From Choristoneura fumiferana (taxonomy: Eukaryota > Arthropoda > Insecta > Lepidoptera > Tortricidae), in assembly GCF_025370935.1 (NCBI RefSeq), contig NC_133494.1, positions 12,118,739-12,182,738 of the forward strand: a stretch of 64,000 bases of DNA, given 5' to 3'. Positions 34,733-48,717 of the stretch are shown here, piece after piece. The translations under genes and the position numbers were made by a program. The notes beneath the pieces were generated by a model. That model made no database searches and was not told the DNA's origin. It saw only the letters and a program-made list of their open reading frames with translations. The stretch's first letter is position 1; the number at the start of each line of letters is the position of its first letter.

Positions 34733-37700
34733 AGCTTTTCTACGTTTGACAGACGAGGCTGCGGGTGCATACCTAGGTTAGGAAAGAATGAGTTTGAGGA
34801 CTGTATGTAGGATAAATAATTGCCTCACAGTGAGAACTGTTGGGAATAAGTATGGAAGCGAGTGGCTGACCTTCAGAATTGCTCTTTGGGCTCTCTCAAG
34901 TTTTAGGATGCAGTAGGACAGTATGTATTGGCATAACGCAAAGTAGACGCACTTAGAAAGAAGGTAAGCAATCTTGACGTGTCTTTTTATTGAAAAACAC
35001 TTTTGAAAAATAAGTCACAGCAAATAGTAACAATTAGCCAGGACAAATGATCATTTACATGCTTTTGGTATAATAAGTAATAGCTACTGATTTTTTAAAA
35101 ACGTTTGCCCTTTTTCTAAAGCTTAAAAAACGAAGTATATGTACACTACGAGCACATCTGGCAGTCTAATTCGATACTACCTACCTACTTACATTTCTGT
35201 TAGCTGCTACTAATATTCACAGCGCTTAAATACAGTGAATTGAGCCGAAACTGCATACATTTATTCAAAAGAGGTAAAAAGCTGACGAAACTACGGCACA
35301 TTTTGTATCGAGATTAGAAAACCGCGAGCCGGCCACGGCGACCGGCTCGCCCTGCAGGGCTACTACGAAACTCGAAACTCGAAGTTCGTATCGTACCGTC
35401 CCTGTCGCTCTCGTATTAAATAGTATAAATGTCAGAGGGACCGCACGACACGAAGTTCGAGTTTCGTAGTAGCCCTGCTGTTTTGGCTGTTCGCTTCTGC
35501 TAAATACTTCGCAATTCTGACTGATTATATATTCTAGAAACGAGTCAAGTGATACAATATTTTAGACTATCGCGGTCATTACTAATTGTATGACTAATTA
35601 AAGAGTTTTGTTCCTAGTACGTTGATTTTACTGAAGCTCGATATTTCGGCACAGTTGCATGCGCCATGATCACGAGACGACTCGTCGTACGCGGAACAAA
35701 ACCCGAATTTAATTCATAAAATGAGTCAAGTGATTATATCTTGATTATATGATAGTTTTTTTTACTTTATCATTCTTCTTCTTCATCTTATACAAAATTG
35801 TATAAGAAACTCTTAACTGCCTTTACTTACGATTACAATACGCACATAAAACTATGTATAAAATTTTTACGTAGAGCCAATGGGATACATATATCACTGC
35901 AAATTTGTGTAAGTATATGTAGTACATTATTGCCAAGGCCGGGAAAAAGCGATTCGTGGATGAGTAGAGTTTGACGGATGAAGCGTAGTTGAGTCCGTCA
36001 ATAAATACGAATCCACGAATTGCCATTTCCGTTGAGGCATATATATTGCTTTTCTCCAATAATGCGAGGAAATAAAGCAAAATTGTTAACATACTGAATT
36101 GAATGCTTGGGCACAGCTTTAAATTTCTTATTCTTATACTTTCTCGCGATACTTTTTTTGCTATTTCATTATTAATAATAATTTAATTTAAAATAAAATT
36201 GTATAATATCCTCAAAATATAAATTTAAATGCAATAAAGCTTTTTATAGCTAAATTACAGTATACTCGTAAAGCGTTGCGTGAACGTTTTTACTTAATTC
36301 GGCAATTTACTTTTGTTACCTTTTTTCGATGTTTGAATTGTGCTTGAACTCGTAATATTTTGGATTGAATTATCGTAGTCAAAACGTGCATTTTAAAAGT
36401 AAAAAAACTATACGCTAATGGAATTTCATACAATTTCCATTTTCATTCCAAGTGTTTTTTTTAGAATGCAACAATTCTATAAGGAAGAATTTCGCGTATC
36501 ATATTTGAGACAGTTAGGCGGACATTTCCGAGCATATTGGAGAAAATACAAATTAAAACTTAAATCTAGATTTCTTAAAATACTCCACTGATTTCTCTGA
36601 CAGCTTTTTAAGTTTTTAGAACTATTTTGGTATCACAGCAGCATGCATCTACGAATTGAAGGAATAGTACTATACTCGATCGAAATGTAGCTGCTAGCAA
36701 AATAACACGCCCCAACTTTCCCCACTCGACTCTGCGCCGTTTTCACCAGACACTAATTGCAGACAAATGAGATTGATACGGACGGTCATGCCTGTCCGAT
36801 TGTCTGCTTTTTACACTTCTAATCTTCCTAATTTGACGCAGGAAAAGCGGTGAAGAAATGGAAGTGAAATGTTACGCGCTATGTTACTAGCGGCTTTTTG
36901 GCCATTTGCGTTTTATTTTTAACGCGATGGAAGAAGGACGTTATAAGTTAGTTTTAGGTATGTTTGTTTATCTATACATTGAATTGAACTTAATTTAATA
37001 CGGTGTAATACAATAGTATAAAAAAAATACACATTATTCAAACCATGTCGGTCACTCTACTAGTTTTCGGCACTGCTAGATCAGATTCAATGTCTGAACA
37101 CCTTAAAATATTGAAGACTATATTACCACTTAAAAGTGAACGATACAATACAAAATTAAATGAATTTGAAGGGGGTGAATAATAACCAGGGTTTTTTATA
37201 AGCTTCGTAAGCCTAATAGTCCGAAAACTGTTAGACATTTTAGAATTTAAGATTGAGTAAAAACATGAAACATTTTGTTTAATTTTATCTTAACACAAAA
37301 ACAGATTTAGCTGAACTGTAGGGGAGGGTAACCAATCTTTGAGTTTTTAATACTACTAGGTACGCAATTTTGATCGCAAAACTGAAATGAAACTGAAATT
37401 TTCAATACCTTTAAAGTGTCTGAGGAGTAAAAGGACAGAGAAGGACAAAGTTTAGTCAAGTGGATCAGTCAGGTGTTTTCAAAATATTATTCAGAAGAAC
37501 GGAAAGAACCTCATATTTTGCCTGCCACTTTTTTGCCTGTCCATCCATTATGTCTGCCTGATTGTCTGTCCAGACCCTTTTTTTCTGCAACGCGTGGAGT
37601 TATTAAGAAAACTTTCAATTTGAAGTCATAGAAGAACACTCAGCGAAAGCAGAACCATGCTAAACCATGCAAACTTATCTACCCATCTAACCTAGAACAA

Positions 37701-40700
37701 GAAATTAACTAAAGGAATTTCTTTGCTCACCCGCGACCTTTTGATATGGACCTCCGCAAAGTAACGCCTGATGTAATAAATTATCTAGAACAAGAAGTTT
37801 CAAGGCACCCCAAGACTGACACGTAGGGTTAGTGACTTCGATTATCGTCAAGGAGTAATTAACACGATTACTGCGATAGTGGCGTGAACTGGCGCCCTAA
37901 TTGAAACGCAGGGCGTCTCGGCCCGCTCTGTTTATGGCAGCGCCTTGCCGTAAATATGTTGCTAAGTGATTGCAAATTTTCTTGCAATTGCATCAAGATT
38001 TTGTAAGTGCGGAGACTTACTTTTTCGTAAGTCTACTATCAGAAATAAAGAAAGAATAAATGTATATACCAAAATTCGGCACAACAAACAAAAAAATATA
38101 ACTAAAAAACAGAAAACCTTATGTAACCTTATATATTAAACAGGAAGAAAGAGGAGAAAAGAGAAATTGTACCGAAAGAAGTAAAAAGGGCCATACTCAG
38201 CGAATTGCCACAGCAACCCGCAGCGCTGGTTTTCAGTATGACCCTTTGACTTACAACTAAACTTAAAAAAAAAAACTAGCGCCGCAACGGCACGAACGTT
38301 AGAGGGCGTCATTAACCAGGAAAACAATAATTAATAAAAACAACAAGAAATAAAACAATCGCATTACCTAAAATTAAAAGTTAAAGTCGGATAGTTACTA
38401 ATCATTATTTTTTGTATGGCAACACTTGCGCGGTCAAACATTATCAATTTTTATAGGTAACAATTGTAATGCCAGCAACTCTTACCACTGAGACACAAAA
38501 GGCTTAAATTTAACCTATGTTATGTATAACTAATAACTGTGATCAGTTCGGTCCACTATATAAAATTGCGCTCAGCCCGAGTACCGTCATATTTTGTTTA
38601 TCACCCATTCTTTCAACATGCCCATATCATTGAAGCAACCTTTCTTCCACAACAGCTATGCACCTGAACAATTATCACTTACCTTGTCGTTGTAGTCATA
38701 CCTCGTGATGGATCCAGACTCAATTAATCGCCCTAACTTCACAACGTGTGTGATGTGTGTGATTCCAGTGTGTGTGCACAAACACAGTTTGTGAGCGTAA
38801 TTGCTCAAAGAGATGACTTCATAAGTACCTACCTATGCGGTTCTGTTGGCCGATATGCAGATCTGTGGGAAATTTTGTTAGTATCTATACGATGTATTAC
38901 TGTGAAACTACAGGACAGGATACTTATACTAAAAGGTTTGGTTTGTATATGGTGGAGTTTAGGAAAATTCGCTATCGCATAAGAAGGGTTAAATTACGAA
39001 TTACTAAATGATTTGTTTAACAATTTGTTTACAGACTCTAAGGTAAGTACAGCAATATGCAATTGAGCAATTGTTTGTTCTGTAATAGGTCAATTTTATG
39101 TGATTTTCAAGAAAAAAAGAATTATTCCTACATAGATACTTTAACAAATTAATAAAATGGTAAATGTTAGTAGATTTGTTTGACGACCAACAGCCACTTA
39201 AAACGACCAAAACAGTATAGTTAGGTACCTGTCTGAGTAATATAGACAAAAGTATAAATATCTTTACCCAATTTTTGTAAAAAAAATCGGATTATTGAAA
39301 AAAAAGTCGTTTGCCGCAACTTATTTTCAATTTCAAAATTATCTTAATTCAAAATATACCAATATCTTCTGTAACAAAGGCGCCCCAGTATGTTCATGTT
39401 TGTTCATACATGAATTTTTCAACAACCCAAACTATCAAACTCAATCACCAACACATCTGACACTTAAAAAATGCCCCAAAATCAATCTCGCCCCTGCACA
39501 GCGAAATATTTTCCACCATCGTCCAATCACCTAGCCCCGTTGTCTCGGCGGTAATTTGGACAAATGAGCGCCGGCTCGGGACCAAATTAGATCTCGCTGG
39601 ACCGAGATCGCGGCACTTGGCGAGCGCAGTTTGTATCGACCGAGATTCGGTGAGACTTGCCTGTGTAGATTTACGAGCATGTATTGTGTGAAGAAAATAT
39701 TTTGCTTCAAACTTATGAGATTTGCACCCATAATCGGGTGGATCTTTTGTGTGCCATATTGAAATGTGTAAATTGGAACGTGAAAAATCTAATCAATGCC
39801 ATCCTATTGCATATTGCTTACTTTGTAATTTTCTCTCTGTGTACCTGTTTTCTGTATTACTTACTATTTCTGGTAGGTATACAATATAGTCATTGTATTG
39901 TATTGTATAAAATCACTATGGCCTCGGGACTCAACAGACAAACAATACAGCATGTTTTTTGTTTAGCAGTCGTGTAATAAGGCTGACCTTCGGCGCAGTT
40001 TCTATTGCCAGAGATTTGGTTAAACTTGCCTGTTAACAGTGTATTGTTTGATCAAACTATATATATATTTATAAGTTTAAAACAAACTCACGGAATTTTT
40101 ATTCATAACTTGACTTGTTGGATCGAAATTAACGTAAGCATGGCCATAGTTTAAATACATAAGAAATTCTATTTTATTCTCGTCACACAAAGCTTCCTTA
40201 TAATTTCTTCCTGATATTAAAATTAGTATTCTTCAGCATTCAACAGTCATATATTCAAAAATTCAATTTGAGTGCCAGTTATTAGCGATACAGTTTTTTT
40301 TTTTATTATTACAAGCTTTTATATAAAATTTAGTTTGTTTGTTTATTTAGTATGTTGAACTACATGCGCAGGCCAGTATTATTGGACCATAGTTACGACT
40401 TATTGACGCGGTACAATACAACACTAAATTGGGGACGTGGATGCAAATCGATTTAACTTGTTTGTCTTGGAGCTAACCTGGGATTGGACATCTTCGATTC
40501 ATAAATAATGCATAGAGTTATAAATATAGGCTTCTTTACTGTTCTTCGTTACTGTTTAGTAACTTAATTTAAGCTACAATAAAGAGATCATTTTTATTGG
40601 CAAAAGAAAAATTGTTTTTTTCTTAATGTACGTGTCTTATATTTTCTGATAATCCAACTAACGGACTAAAATATAATAAATAATATCACAATCTGGACTT

Positions 40701-41395
40701 TTCACGCTAACAAACAAGTAATAATTACCTCAACGTTTCGACCATATTACGGTGGCCGTGGTCACGAGTAGTAAAAAAGTAGAATAATATTTTTTTTTAC
40801 CCAAGAAACTACCCAATTCTGCAAAGTTTCTTGCGACGCATTCTTCTTGGCAATTATAGTTTAAAAAGCTTTTTAAAAGAGCCCTTTACAATGTTAAAGA
40901 ATAAACGTTTGGATTTTGAACACTTTCGAATTCGCAAAAACATGAAAAGGAAAAAGACTAGGCTCCCAGAAGTTGTCAGACAATTTTTTAAATCAGTATT
41001 GACCGGATGCAAATAAATACCCTGTTATCCCGGTGTTTAAACATTGTAGGGCGCCCTCCCGGCTCCTAATCAAAAAATTGAACTTTCAATAAAGGGAATC
41101 ATTAATTCTACTTAGGGAGGGATCCCATAAGATCCTAACGAACCCCGCAAGAATTCCCGCTGTTTTTTTTCTTAATAATTATTTGAGCAAGGGAAATGTT
41201 TCGGCGGTCAAGAGCGGGTTTTAAAAGATTTGTTTTTGGGTTCCGTAGTCTTAACAAGGAACCTTAATAGTTTCGTTGCTTCCGTCTGGTCGTTGGTCCA
41301 CCCCGTCCGTTCACGTCTTAGTGTAGTATAGAGACTGTTAGTACTAGAAATCAGTAATTTAGCATGGATTATAAAATAATATGGCGTACAGTCAA
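34733..41395. other. Gene-poor interval
   Basis: No host gene recognised. It holds the family A MITE at 35356-35476, a small inverted repeat around 35940-36020 (GATTCGTGGATGAG and complement), an imperfect direct repeat pair at 39625-39685 and 39993-40053 (GCGCAGTTT...ACTTGCCTGT), and repeat debris. Many short frames are present but none shows a domain, codon bias or splice context that I would call a gene. Confidence 0.45.
35356..35476. mobile_element. Palindromic MITE, family A
   Basis: AGGGCTACTACGAAACTCGA at the left and its near complement ending GTTTCGTAGTAGCCCT. It is flanked by GC on both sides. This is the best preserved copy of the family. Confidence 0.75.
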
Positions 41396-41519
41396 AGATA
41401 TCGACACGGCCAAAGTTTCAAAAATATGTGTACACGACTTTATGCAATTAACATTAAGGCCGTGTACATACATATTTTTGCAACTTGGGCCGTGTCGATA
41501 TCTTTGCCCTTGACTGTAC
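41396..41519. mobile_element. Palindromic MITE (GTACAGTCAAAGATATCGAC ends)
   Basis: Left GTACAGTCAAAGATATCGAC and right GTCGATATCTTTGCCCTTGA/CTGTAC form an imperfect palindrome of 124 bp. The ends CGACACGGCC/GGCCGTGTCG match exactly. Confidence 0.7.
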
Positions 41520-41626
41520 CTCTTTTAAAAGTGAAGTGAGGGTGATTTTTTTGTCGTCTTCTCCATTGAATAAGTCTTGCAAAAAGATTGCAAGTTTGCG
41601 TAAACTACTTTTCGATTCAAAGAAAA

Positions 41627-41731
41627 CATTGTAGGAAACCTGCACAAACCTGCGAAGCAATTCAGTGGTGTGCGTGTGAAGTTTCTGAAGAATCTGGGAT
41701 GAGGCTCCGAGGGAGCTACGGCCCAAGCATA
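41627..41731 (+). mobile_element. SINE fragment
   Basis: GAAAACATTGTAGGAAACCT and CCTGCGAAGCAATTCAGTGG match the body of the SINE at 42213-42518 in the opposite orientation. The tRNA-like head is missing. Confidence 0.6.
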
Positions 41732-42020
41732 CATTATATTACAGGTTTTTTTTTTAATTTTCTTAGACTTTGAGTATAATTGGTTATTTAAAGTAACAGT
41801 AAATTTCTGTAACGTTCAGGAAAGATTGGAACCCTCTTCACTTGAGTTTAATCCGCACTTGCCAGTTTTTCTAATAATATCAACGCTGGGGCTTTTGGAT
41901 TTGAACTCTACTTCAGGTCACTTTCAGACATCTTGTATTGATCGCTTATTTTCCTTAGACGCTTTCTTAGATGTATCTAGATTCTACGGACAACTTGTTG
42001 ATAACGCTAGTACCTACCTA

Positions 42021-42158
42021 GTACAATCACTTGCATTAATATCTGCCACAGTGGAGCCTACAAAAATATCAGATACGTTCTACAGACCCTGGAAATAGAG
42101 TCGTATCAGATATTTATGCACGCTTTGTTGTGTCAGATATTTGCGCTGGTGACTGTAC
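42021..42158. mobile_element. MITE, family B
   Basis: GTACAATCACTTGCATTAAT at the left and TTGCGCTGGTGACTGTAC at the right, with CACAGTGGAGCCTACAAAAA inside. The copy has both outer arms. Confidence 0.65.
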
Positions 42159-42212
42159 GACCCCATTCAATCTGAAAAATATTTAGCGACCCCCGATTTA
42201 CTTTTATGTTTA

Positions 42213-42518
42213 GTCATCATCCCAGCCTATATACGTCCCACTGCAGGGCACAGGCCTCCTCTCGGAATGAGAGGGCTTGGGCAGTAGTTCCCACACGGGC
42301 CCAGTGCAGATTGGGAACTTCACACACACCGTTGAATTGCTTCGCAGGTTGGTTGTGCAGGTTTCCTCACAATGTTTTCCTTCACCGCAAAGCTCGTGGT
42401 AAATTTCAAATGTAATTCCGCACATGAATTTCGAAAAACTCAGAGGTGCGAGCCGGGGTTTGAACCCACGATCCTCTGCTTGAGAGGCCATAGGTTAAAC
42501 CACTCGGCCGCCACGGCT
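42213..42518 (-). mobile_element. tRNA-derived SINE, near full length
   Basis: On the minus strand it starts AGCCGTGGCGGCCGAGTGGT (A box) with GTGGGTTCAAACCCCGGCTC (B box). A conserved body with ACCTGCGAAGCAATTCAACG follows, and a tail of GGGACGTATATAGGCTGG. The frames across it are not genes. Confidence 0.8.
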
Positions 42519-43276
42519 ATGTTTAGTGTTTGTGTTTAATATTGTCATTCAAAAGGCAATAGATGGAAGCAATACTTGGGATATCATTTCGTGGCAGTGG
42601 ATAGGGTATGTTGCTGGTAAAACTGCCATCAGTATAGCCGTTACAATGACCAGATTGTCTCGTCGGGCAGTATGTATGTATGTAAATACTTTATTGTACA
42701 TAAAACACAAAAATAATACAAAAAAAAGAAAACAACAAAACAAAAGAGTGCAAAGGCAGTCGCGCGAGCAGAGCAGTGGCGCGTAGTGCGCGTGTTGCAG
42801 CCGCTGAGTCGCGTGCTCCTATGAAGAAGGGCTACGAAGTAGCCCGTAACATGTCGAGCTAAGCTCGATTTAAGACGTGGGTTATCCGTTACAATATCAT
42901 TTAATATGACCAGATTGTTGATTCTTGTGTCAGATATTGGTTCTCCTGACTGTATCTAATACGTTACTGCATCTTTTTAAATAATAATAATAAATCAATT
43001 ATTTTATTTCGGAATGAAGCCATATGTTGTCACAGTTTAAATAAATGTTATATTGTTTATAAACATAAACATAATAAAAACACTACAACAAAGTGGCAAA
43101 CATGCAGCAGAATGTGTGCGTGCGAGTGTGCTACTGGTTAGATTTGTATGAAATTTGGTATGTTGTTATTCCTAATATCGGCATCCAAGATAACGGAACA
43201 ATCATTCGCATTTTTCATATAAATATCTACCCTAACCGGGGGTCGAACCAGTCCTGGTTCAAGCTACATATTTTAG

Positions 43277-43512
43277 ACGACCAGATGGCCTAGTGGTTAG
43301 AGAACCTGACTACGAAGCTGGAGGTCCTGGGTTTGATTCCCGTGTCGGGGCAGATATTTGTATGAAAAATACGAATGTTTGTTCGAGTGTCTTGGTTGTT
43401 TGTATGAAATTAAGTATGTATCTATATGTATAATCATTCGTTGCTTAGTACCCATAACACAAGCTTTGCTAAGCTTACTTTGGGACTAGGTCAATTGGTG
43501 TGAATTGTCCCG
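43277..43512 (+). mobile_element. tRNA-derived SINE, second family
   Basis: Head GATGGCCTAGTGGTTAGAGA with the B box GGGTTTGATTCCCGTGTCGG, then GCAGATATTTGTATGAAAAA, and a 3' part CTTACTTTGGGACTAGGTCA. The 3' half is repeated at about 43545-43605, and an inverted head fragment lies at 43640-43680. Confidence 0.75.
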
Positions 43513-44697
43513 TGTTTTTTTTTTATATATAATTATACTTAGCCGTTGCTTAGTACGCATAACACAAACTTTGCTAAGCTTACTTTGGGACTAGGTAATT
43601 GGTGTGAATATATTATATTGGTGTTATTATTTATTATATTCAGGTTCTCTAACCACTGTGCTATCTAGTCGTCTTGTACTTGTTACAAAAGGATGCTCGT
43701 CTGTCTCTGTAATAAAGCAAATAAAAGTTATAGATTATACTATTCCGTCTAAATCTAAATCTAATGCCAGTTCCACACTGTCCAAATACAACCTGACCTA
43801 TTTATATTTGCAAACCCTTGGGACCGGCCCCTTCCGGGCTATTCTTTGTTAAACGCGATCTTCCGCCAACATGTAATTTTCCCACCCTCGTATCTTACTC
43901 AAAAATGCAGTTGCAAGAAACACCTAGCCGCGTGAAACTTAAAGTTTAATTTTAAAACGAGTGTGCAATCACTATGTGAGGTTAGGGAAATTTTGGAAGG
44001 CCCTTTGACAACGTCTTTGATGCGCACAAGATATGCGTGAAAAGCGGAAATCATTAATATTGGAAGCGTTGAGAAAACCGAATTTAAGGGTGTAAGTGGC
44101 AATTTTGTCGAACGATTTCTTTGGCATTAGCAACATGTTTCGCACTTTTGATTATTTTGCCTACCCCCCGTTTCGCCTAGATTTAGTTTTCAACAGGGAA
44201 CGGTTGCAAGTCATTCTTTGAGGACAAACTTAAATAAATATATAATATACTTTGAATGTTCTAAAACTATTTTTGACACACTTGCACGTAAACAGCACCA
44301 TATCAAGCAGTCTAACTTGATTTCAACTTGCAATGCTTTTAATAATCTTAATGAGACCCGCGGGCCTTTTTCTTGCAATAAATTATAGCCCTAGGACTGT
44401 TATGCTCTATTTGTTATGCCAGAAATCCAGCTATCTGCATACAAATTTCATCCAAATCCGTCCAGTTGCTTTAGTGTGCTAGAGAAGCAAAAACACATAT
44501 ACTATCGCATTTATAATATTAATAGGAATACCACGATGAAAAACTCTTAGCAATTAAGTAATAAGTAGGTAGCTTTGAATTAGTGCATAGGTAATTGAAG
44601 TGAAATCAAAACTTATGATAAACGCGTATGTGGCACCTACATTAAACGCTCTTATTATGACTCCGTTTCCTTGCCCGTTTTAAAACCTGGGGGGGGG

Positions 44698-44826
44698 GGC
44701 TACTACGAAATTCGAAAGTCGATGTTCGTATCGTACCGTCCCTCTCACTCTCGTATTAAATAATATTAGCGAAAGCGGGACGACAAGATACGAAGTTCGA
44801 ATTTTGCAATTCGTAGTATAGGGCCT
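44698..44826. mobile_element. Palindromic MITE, family A
   Basis: Follows a run of ten G. GGCTACTACGAAATTCGAAA at the left and TTGCAATTCGTAGTATAGGG at the right. Confidence 0.65.
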
Positions 44827-44894
44827 GGGCGTACTAAAACTTCTACTAAAACGTCGGATCTTATATACTCGTAAGTTGGTGTATATATATACGG

Positions 44895-44902
44895 TATATA
44901 AG
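44895..44902 (+). promoter_or_regulatory. Possible TATA box ahead of GC-rich segment
   Basis: TATATAAG followed by an unusually GC-rich 120 bp (CGCTTCGCGCGTCTCTCGGG and neighbours) in an AT-rich region, then a possible donor AAGGAAG|GTGAAT near 45128. This could be a promoter and non-coding first exon. No downstream coding exon was identified, so confidence is low. Confidence 0.2.
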
Positions 44903-46747
44903 CTGCGTGCACACTGCGGGCTCCGCTCGGTCGACGGTAATAAGGCGCCAGGCAGGTGTCGTTTACGCTTCGCGCGTCTCTCGGGCGTTGCTACGCGACG
45001 TGGGTCGGTAGCTTGGTAGCGTTTGGCTGGATATTGTGTCCTTAGCTTTATATTCAGTAAGGGGTAAAACATTTTTTTTAACGAAGCATTTGATTTTGGC
45101 ATTTTCTTATAAATTGTGAACAAGGAAGGTGAATATGTGAATGAAAGTTTATGTAATTATTAACACTTTTAGTGTAATTTTCCTCGATCAAAACACTAAA
45201 AATCCTCACCATTTTTTTTTCAAGTAAATTAAAATAATCATTTTATTCAGTCGCTTAGTTTACTTTTGCTTACTACGCTGCATAGGATTTTGTTAAGTGA
45301 ATTGTATGGACGGACATGGAATTACGACTGAGGAAATTAAAACGTTAAAACTTTTACGTGCAATTAATTTTTAATTCTAACCAGCCTCATTGTTCTATTT
45401 GTTATGAAGAAATTGTCATAAAAAATGGCAAAACACTTACTTGGTCGAATCACATAGCGCCACCAACCGAACAGTTTAATTCATCCATCCAAAAACTACT
45501 TACCCTTAAAACTTAAATTGCGCACTTAAACTAACTACAATCATCATACATACTCATATTAATCAAACCTAAAACCCGCGATATAATTAAACTTTTCATA
45601 GTTACATCAGAACTTTGCCGATATCCGCACTAGCATAACAAGATGTCTTTCGAGACCAAACAGGAAGACCCATCGATATTTTCAAGACCGTCTATTCCTG
45701 AACGGGAAAGTAAAGTTGTGTAGGATAAGGGAGACCATGTTATAGTGGCGCTAGATGTTCCAGTGGTAATACGCAGGGGTGTGTTTTTGCTTTATGTCGC
45801 GTGAAATTTTATTGTCGTTGAACCGGCGGCGGGCCAGTAGCCGGCGGATGCCAGATATAACAATACTATCTCTTTTATGACGACAAAAATACATTGTGTT
45901 GCTGGTGAGCAGGATTAGGATGAGAGGAGAGAAAATTTGCAGTTGTTTAGTAGAGGTATGGCCAACCTTTTTGAATTTTTGGCTAAGATGAACCTTAACA
46001 TATATTATGCCAGTAAATTTATGATACGCTGGTCGCTAACAATGCTTACCGAATGACGTAAATATCACCTTGGCTTGGATGGTTCTATAGTGGTTTGGGA
46101 ATGAAATTGGTTGATTGTAAGTCTGTGTAATCGTTTTTTTAGGTAAGATTAATTATATTTAAATCAAATTTAAAAACTTACTTGCAAAATATACCTAGGT
46201 ACTTGGAAAATTATACTAGGTATACTTGGAAGATTCCGTATACAAAAACCTCAGAAAAATATTATTACGGTTAGTATGATTTTGACAGCTACGGAACCCT
46301 ATGCTGGGCGTGTCTGACACGCTTTTGGCTGTTTTTTTTTTCTTCAGACTATATTGTATTCTACATTGCAAAATCGTTAGTCAATGTGCTGACTGACCTC
46401 TAGTAACACTAGTTACGCTACAAACTACTAGATCTACGAGTAGGTCTCGATATGGTTCGTCTACCTATTTAAAAAGCTTGTAATATATAAAAACTTCACG
46501 AAAAAAAAACCGACTTCCTAACGTTATTAACTTACAAAAACATTATTAATTCAGGCAAAGTCGGACCTCGTTCCTCTGTTTGCTCTCCATTATCCAAATG
46601 AGACAAGGGGCTGTGTCCACGTCTAACTCTCTAAATGAGAACTGTGCTGAGCAAACGAGTACGTATTTACCTAACCTCGAGGATTTCTGTATGAAGGTTG
46701 GAGATCAGACGATACTGTACCCTTGTGTTTTGCCCAACTACAAAAAA

Positions 46748-47145
46748 AAGGTCATCATCATCATCATCATCATCTCAGCCGTAGGACGTCCACTGTTGGA
46801 CATAGGCCTCCCCCACAGACCTCCAGTTGCTTCGGTTGGCAGCGGCCTGCATCCACCGTACACCTGCGGCTTTAACCAGGTCATCCGTCCATCCTGTTGG
46901 TGGACGTCCTACGCTGCGCTTGCCGATCCGCGGCCTCCACTCGAGAAGTTTTCGGCCCCAACGGCCATCCGTTCTCCGTGCTATATGGCCCGCCCATTGC
47001 CACTTCAACGAGCTGATTCGCTTGACTATGTCGGTGACCCTTGTTCTTCTACGTATCTCTTCATTTCTGATTCGGTCCCGTAGAGAAACCCCAAGCATAG
47101 CTCTCTCCATAGCTCGCTGAGCAACTCTGAGCCCTCTGAAAAAAA
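46748..47145 (-). mobile_element. 5'-truncated non-LTR retrotransposon with open C-terminal frame
   Basis: The minus-strand frame 47110-46775 (111 codons) encodes a reverse transcriptase C-terminus: RIRNEEIRRRTRVTDIVKRI, WQWAGHIARR, RWGRKLLEWRPRIGKRSVGR, then WTSYG and stop. The 3' end runs into a (GATGAT)n tail, typical of non-LTR insertions. Decayed relatives lie at 9010-9222, 15000-15172 and 19508-19700. Confidence 0.85.
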
Positions 47146-47876
47146 AAGGTGAGGTGAAGAAAATCGTTTTCTCTGTGTAGTCATCATTATAATATCGCCA
47201 ATACTTTGAAAAAATCTCGTATCTCTAATCAACACATCAATAAGATTTACCCTTGAAATAAGGTTTATAAAGTTAATGATGATGATGATGATGATATGTA
47301 TAATCAGAATCTCGGAAACGGCTCCAACGATTTCGATGAAATTTGGTATGTGGGGGTTTTCGGGGATGACAAATCGATCTAGCTTGGTCTTAGCTCTGGG
47401 AAAACGCTTATTATCGAGTAGGGTAAACCATACAGTAATTGGCCACGTTACAGTAATTGCCCACTTGATTTTTTTATATGAAACAACAATAATACAAATA
47501 ATTTAATGATAAAAGCGACTAGATTACTATAATTAGCACGATATTATGATTTATCACCACTTTTCTTTGTATATTTTTGATTTAATTCAAGTGGGCAATT
47601 ACTGTACCGTGGCCAAAGCTCGGTCGCCCAGGTACTATTTTTAACATACTAAATTTGATATAATATTATACTTTTCGTCCTCTTTAATTCGGATTATAGA
47701 CCAATAGTTAATAGTCTGTGTGACAACCGGCAGAGGTTCGTTTTTTTATATAAGAGGGGGAAAACGATCCTGCGGGTCACCTGATGGGAAGCAATGACCG
47801 TCGCCCATGGACACCTGTCAACACGAGGGGTATCACAGGTGCGTTGCCGGCCCTTTGAGAGACTGATAGGCTCGTT

Positions 47877-48141
47877 TTTAGGGTTCCGGAGCCAAAATGG
47901 CAAAAACGGAACCCTTATAGTTTCGCCATGTCTGTCCGTCTGTCTGTCTGTCCGTCTTTCCGCGGCTTTGCTCAGGGACTATCAATGCTAGAAAGCTGTA
48001 ATTTTGCACGGATATATTATTATATGTAAACTATGCCGACAAAATGGTACAAATCCTTAGAAAAATATTACTTTATTTTTCGTAATGCCTACGGAACCCT
48101 ATTTTGGGCGTGTCCGACACGCTCCTGGCCGGTTTTTTTTA
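47877..48141 (-). mobile_element. Inverted copy of the GGAACCCTA repeat
   Basis: TTTTTAGGGTTCCGGAGCCA at the left and CGTGTCCGACACGCTCCTGG/CCGG at the right, with CTGTCCGTCTGTCTGTCTGT inside. It is the reverse of the element at 20663-21334. Confidence 0.6.
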
Positions 48142-48717
48142 AAGATCCCTAAATTGTACCGCTCCGGAAACACTGTCCCAGGAAGCTGGTTCCATACTTT
48201 GGACGTGCGTGGAAAAAAGTTTCGCTTAAAGCGGACGGTACTAGATTGTCAATCATCAAGGTGGTGAGGATGAAATGACTGACGCCTGCGCGAAGTACGG
48301 TAGTGAAACCTAGCTGAAGGCAACCACTTACAGTATCTTTACCTTATTTACCTACTCTTACCTTATTCAGTATAGTCAACTTTACCTTGCGTTTTTATAG
48401 ATTGTCAACTCATGATATACCCTAGAGATCCGTTCCATCACGCGGCAGCCCCCTTTGACATCATACACTGACGGATGACGCCTTGTCGGAATTAAATCTT
48501 ATTGTCAGCGGTAATCGAGGGAATGACGCGTAAAATAGTAAAACGCTTGAGTTTTTGTTGCCTAGTCACATTGAGGACTTGTTGAGTAAATAATATAGTA
48601 GGTATTTAATGTATCTAATACATATACTAGTATGTTAAGGGCGTGCGTGCGTGTTAGGAATGACAAGTGGACTCTTAACTTGTAAGTAATTTTTTTTTTT
48701 AAATAGTCTTATGTATG

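Noticed and set aside
35823..36092. Secreted or membrane protein starting with a hydrophobic stretch (minus)
   Set aside because: The frame crosses an inverted repeat (GATTCGTGGATGAG) and has no splice context or recognisable domain.
42440..42518. tRNA gene on the minus strand
   Set aside because: A and B boxes are present but the flanking body and tail show it is the head of a SINE; the heads at 43277 and 58710 were rejected for the same reason.
44680..45123. 147-codon minus-strand frame
   Set aside because: Its C-terminal part is the family A MITE, and the rest crosses the GC-rich segment without codon bias or domain.
46580..47083. 167-codon plus-strand frame
   Set aside because: It is the antisense shadow of the non-LTR reverse transcriptase tail on the minus strand.
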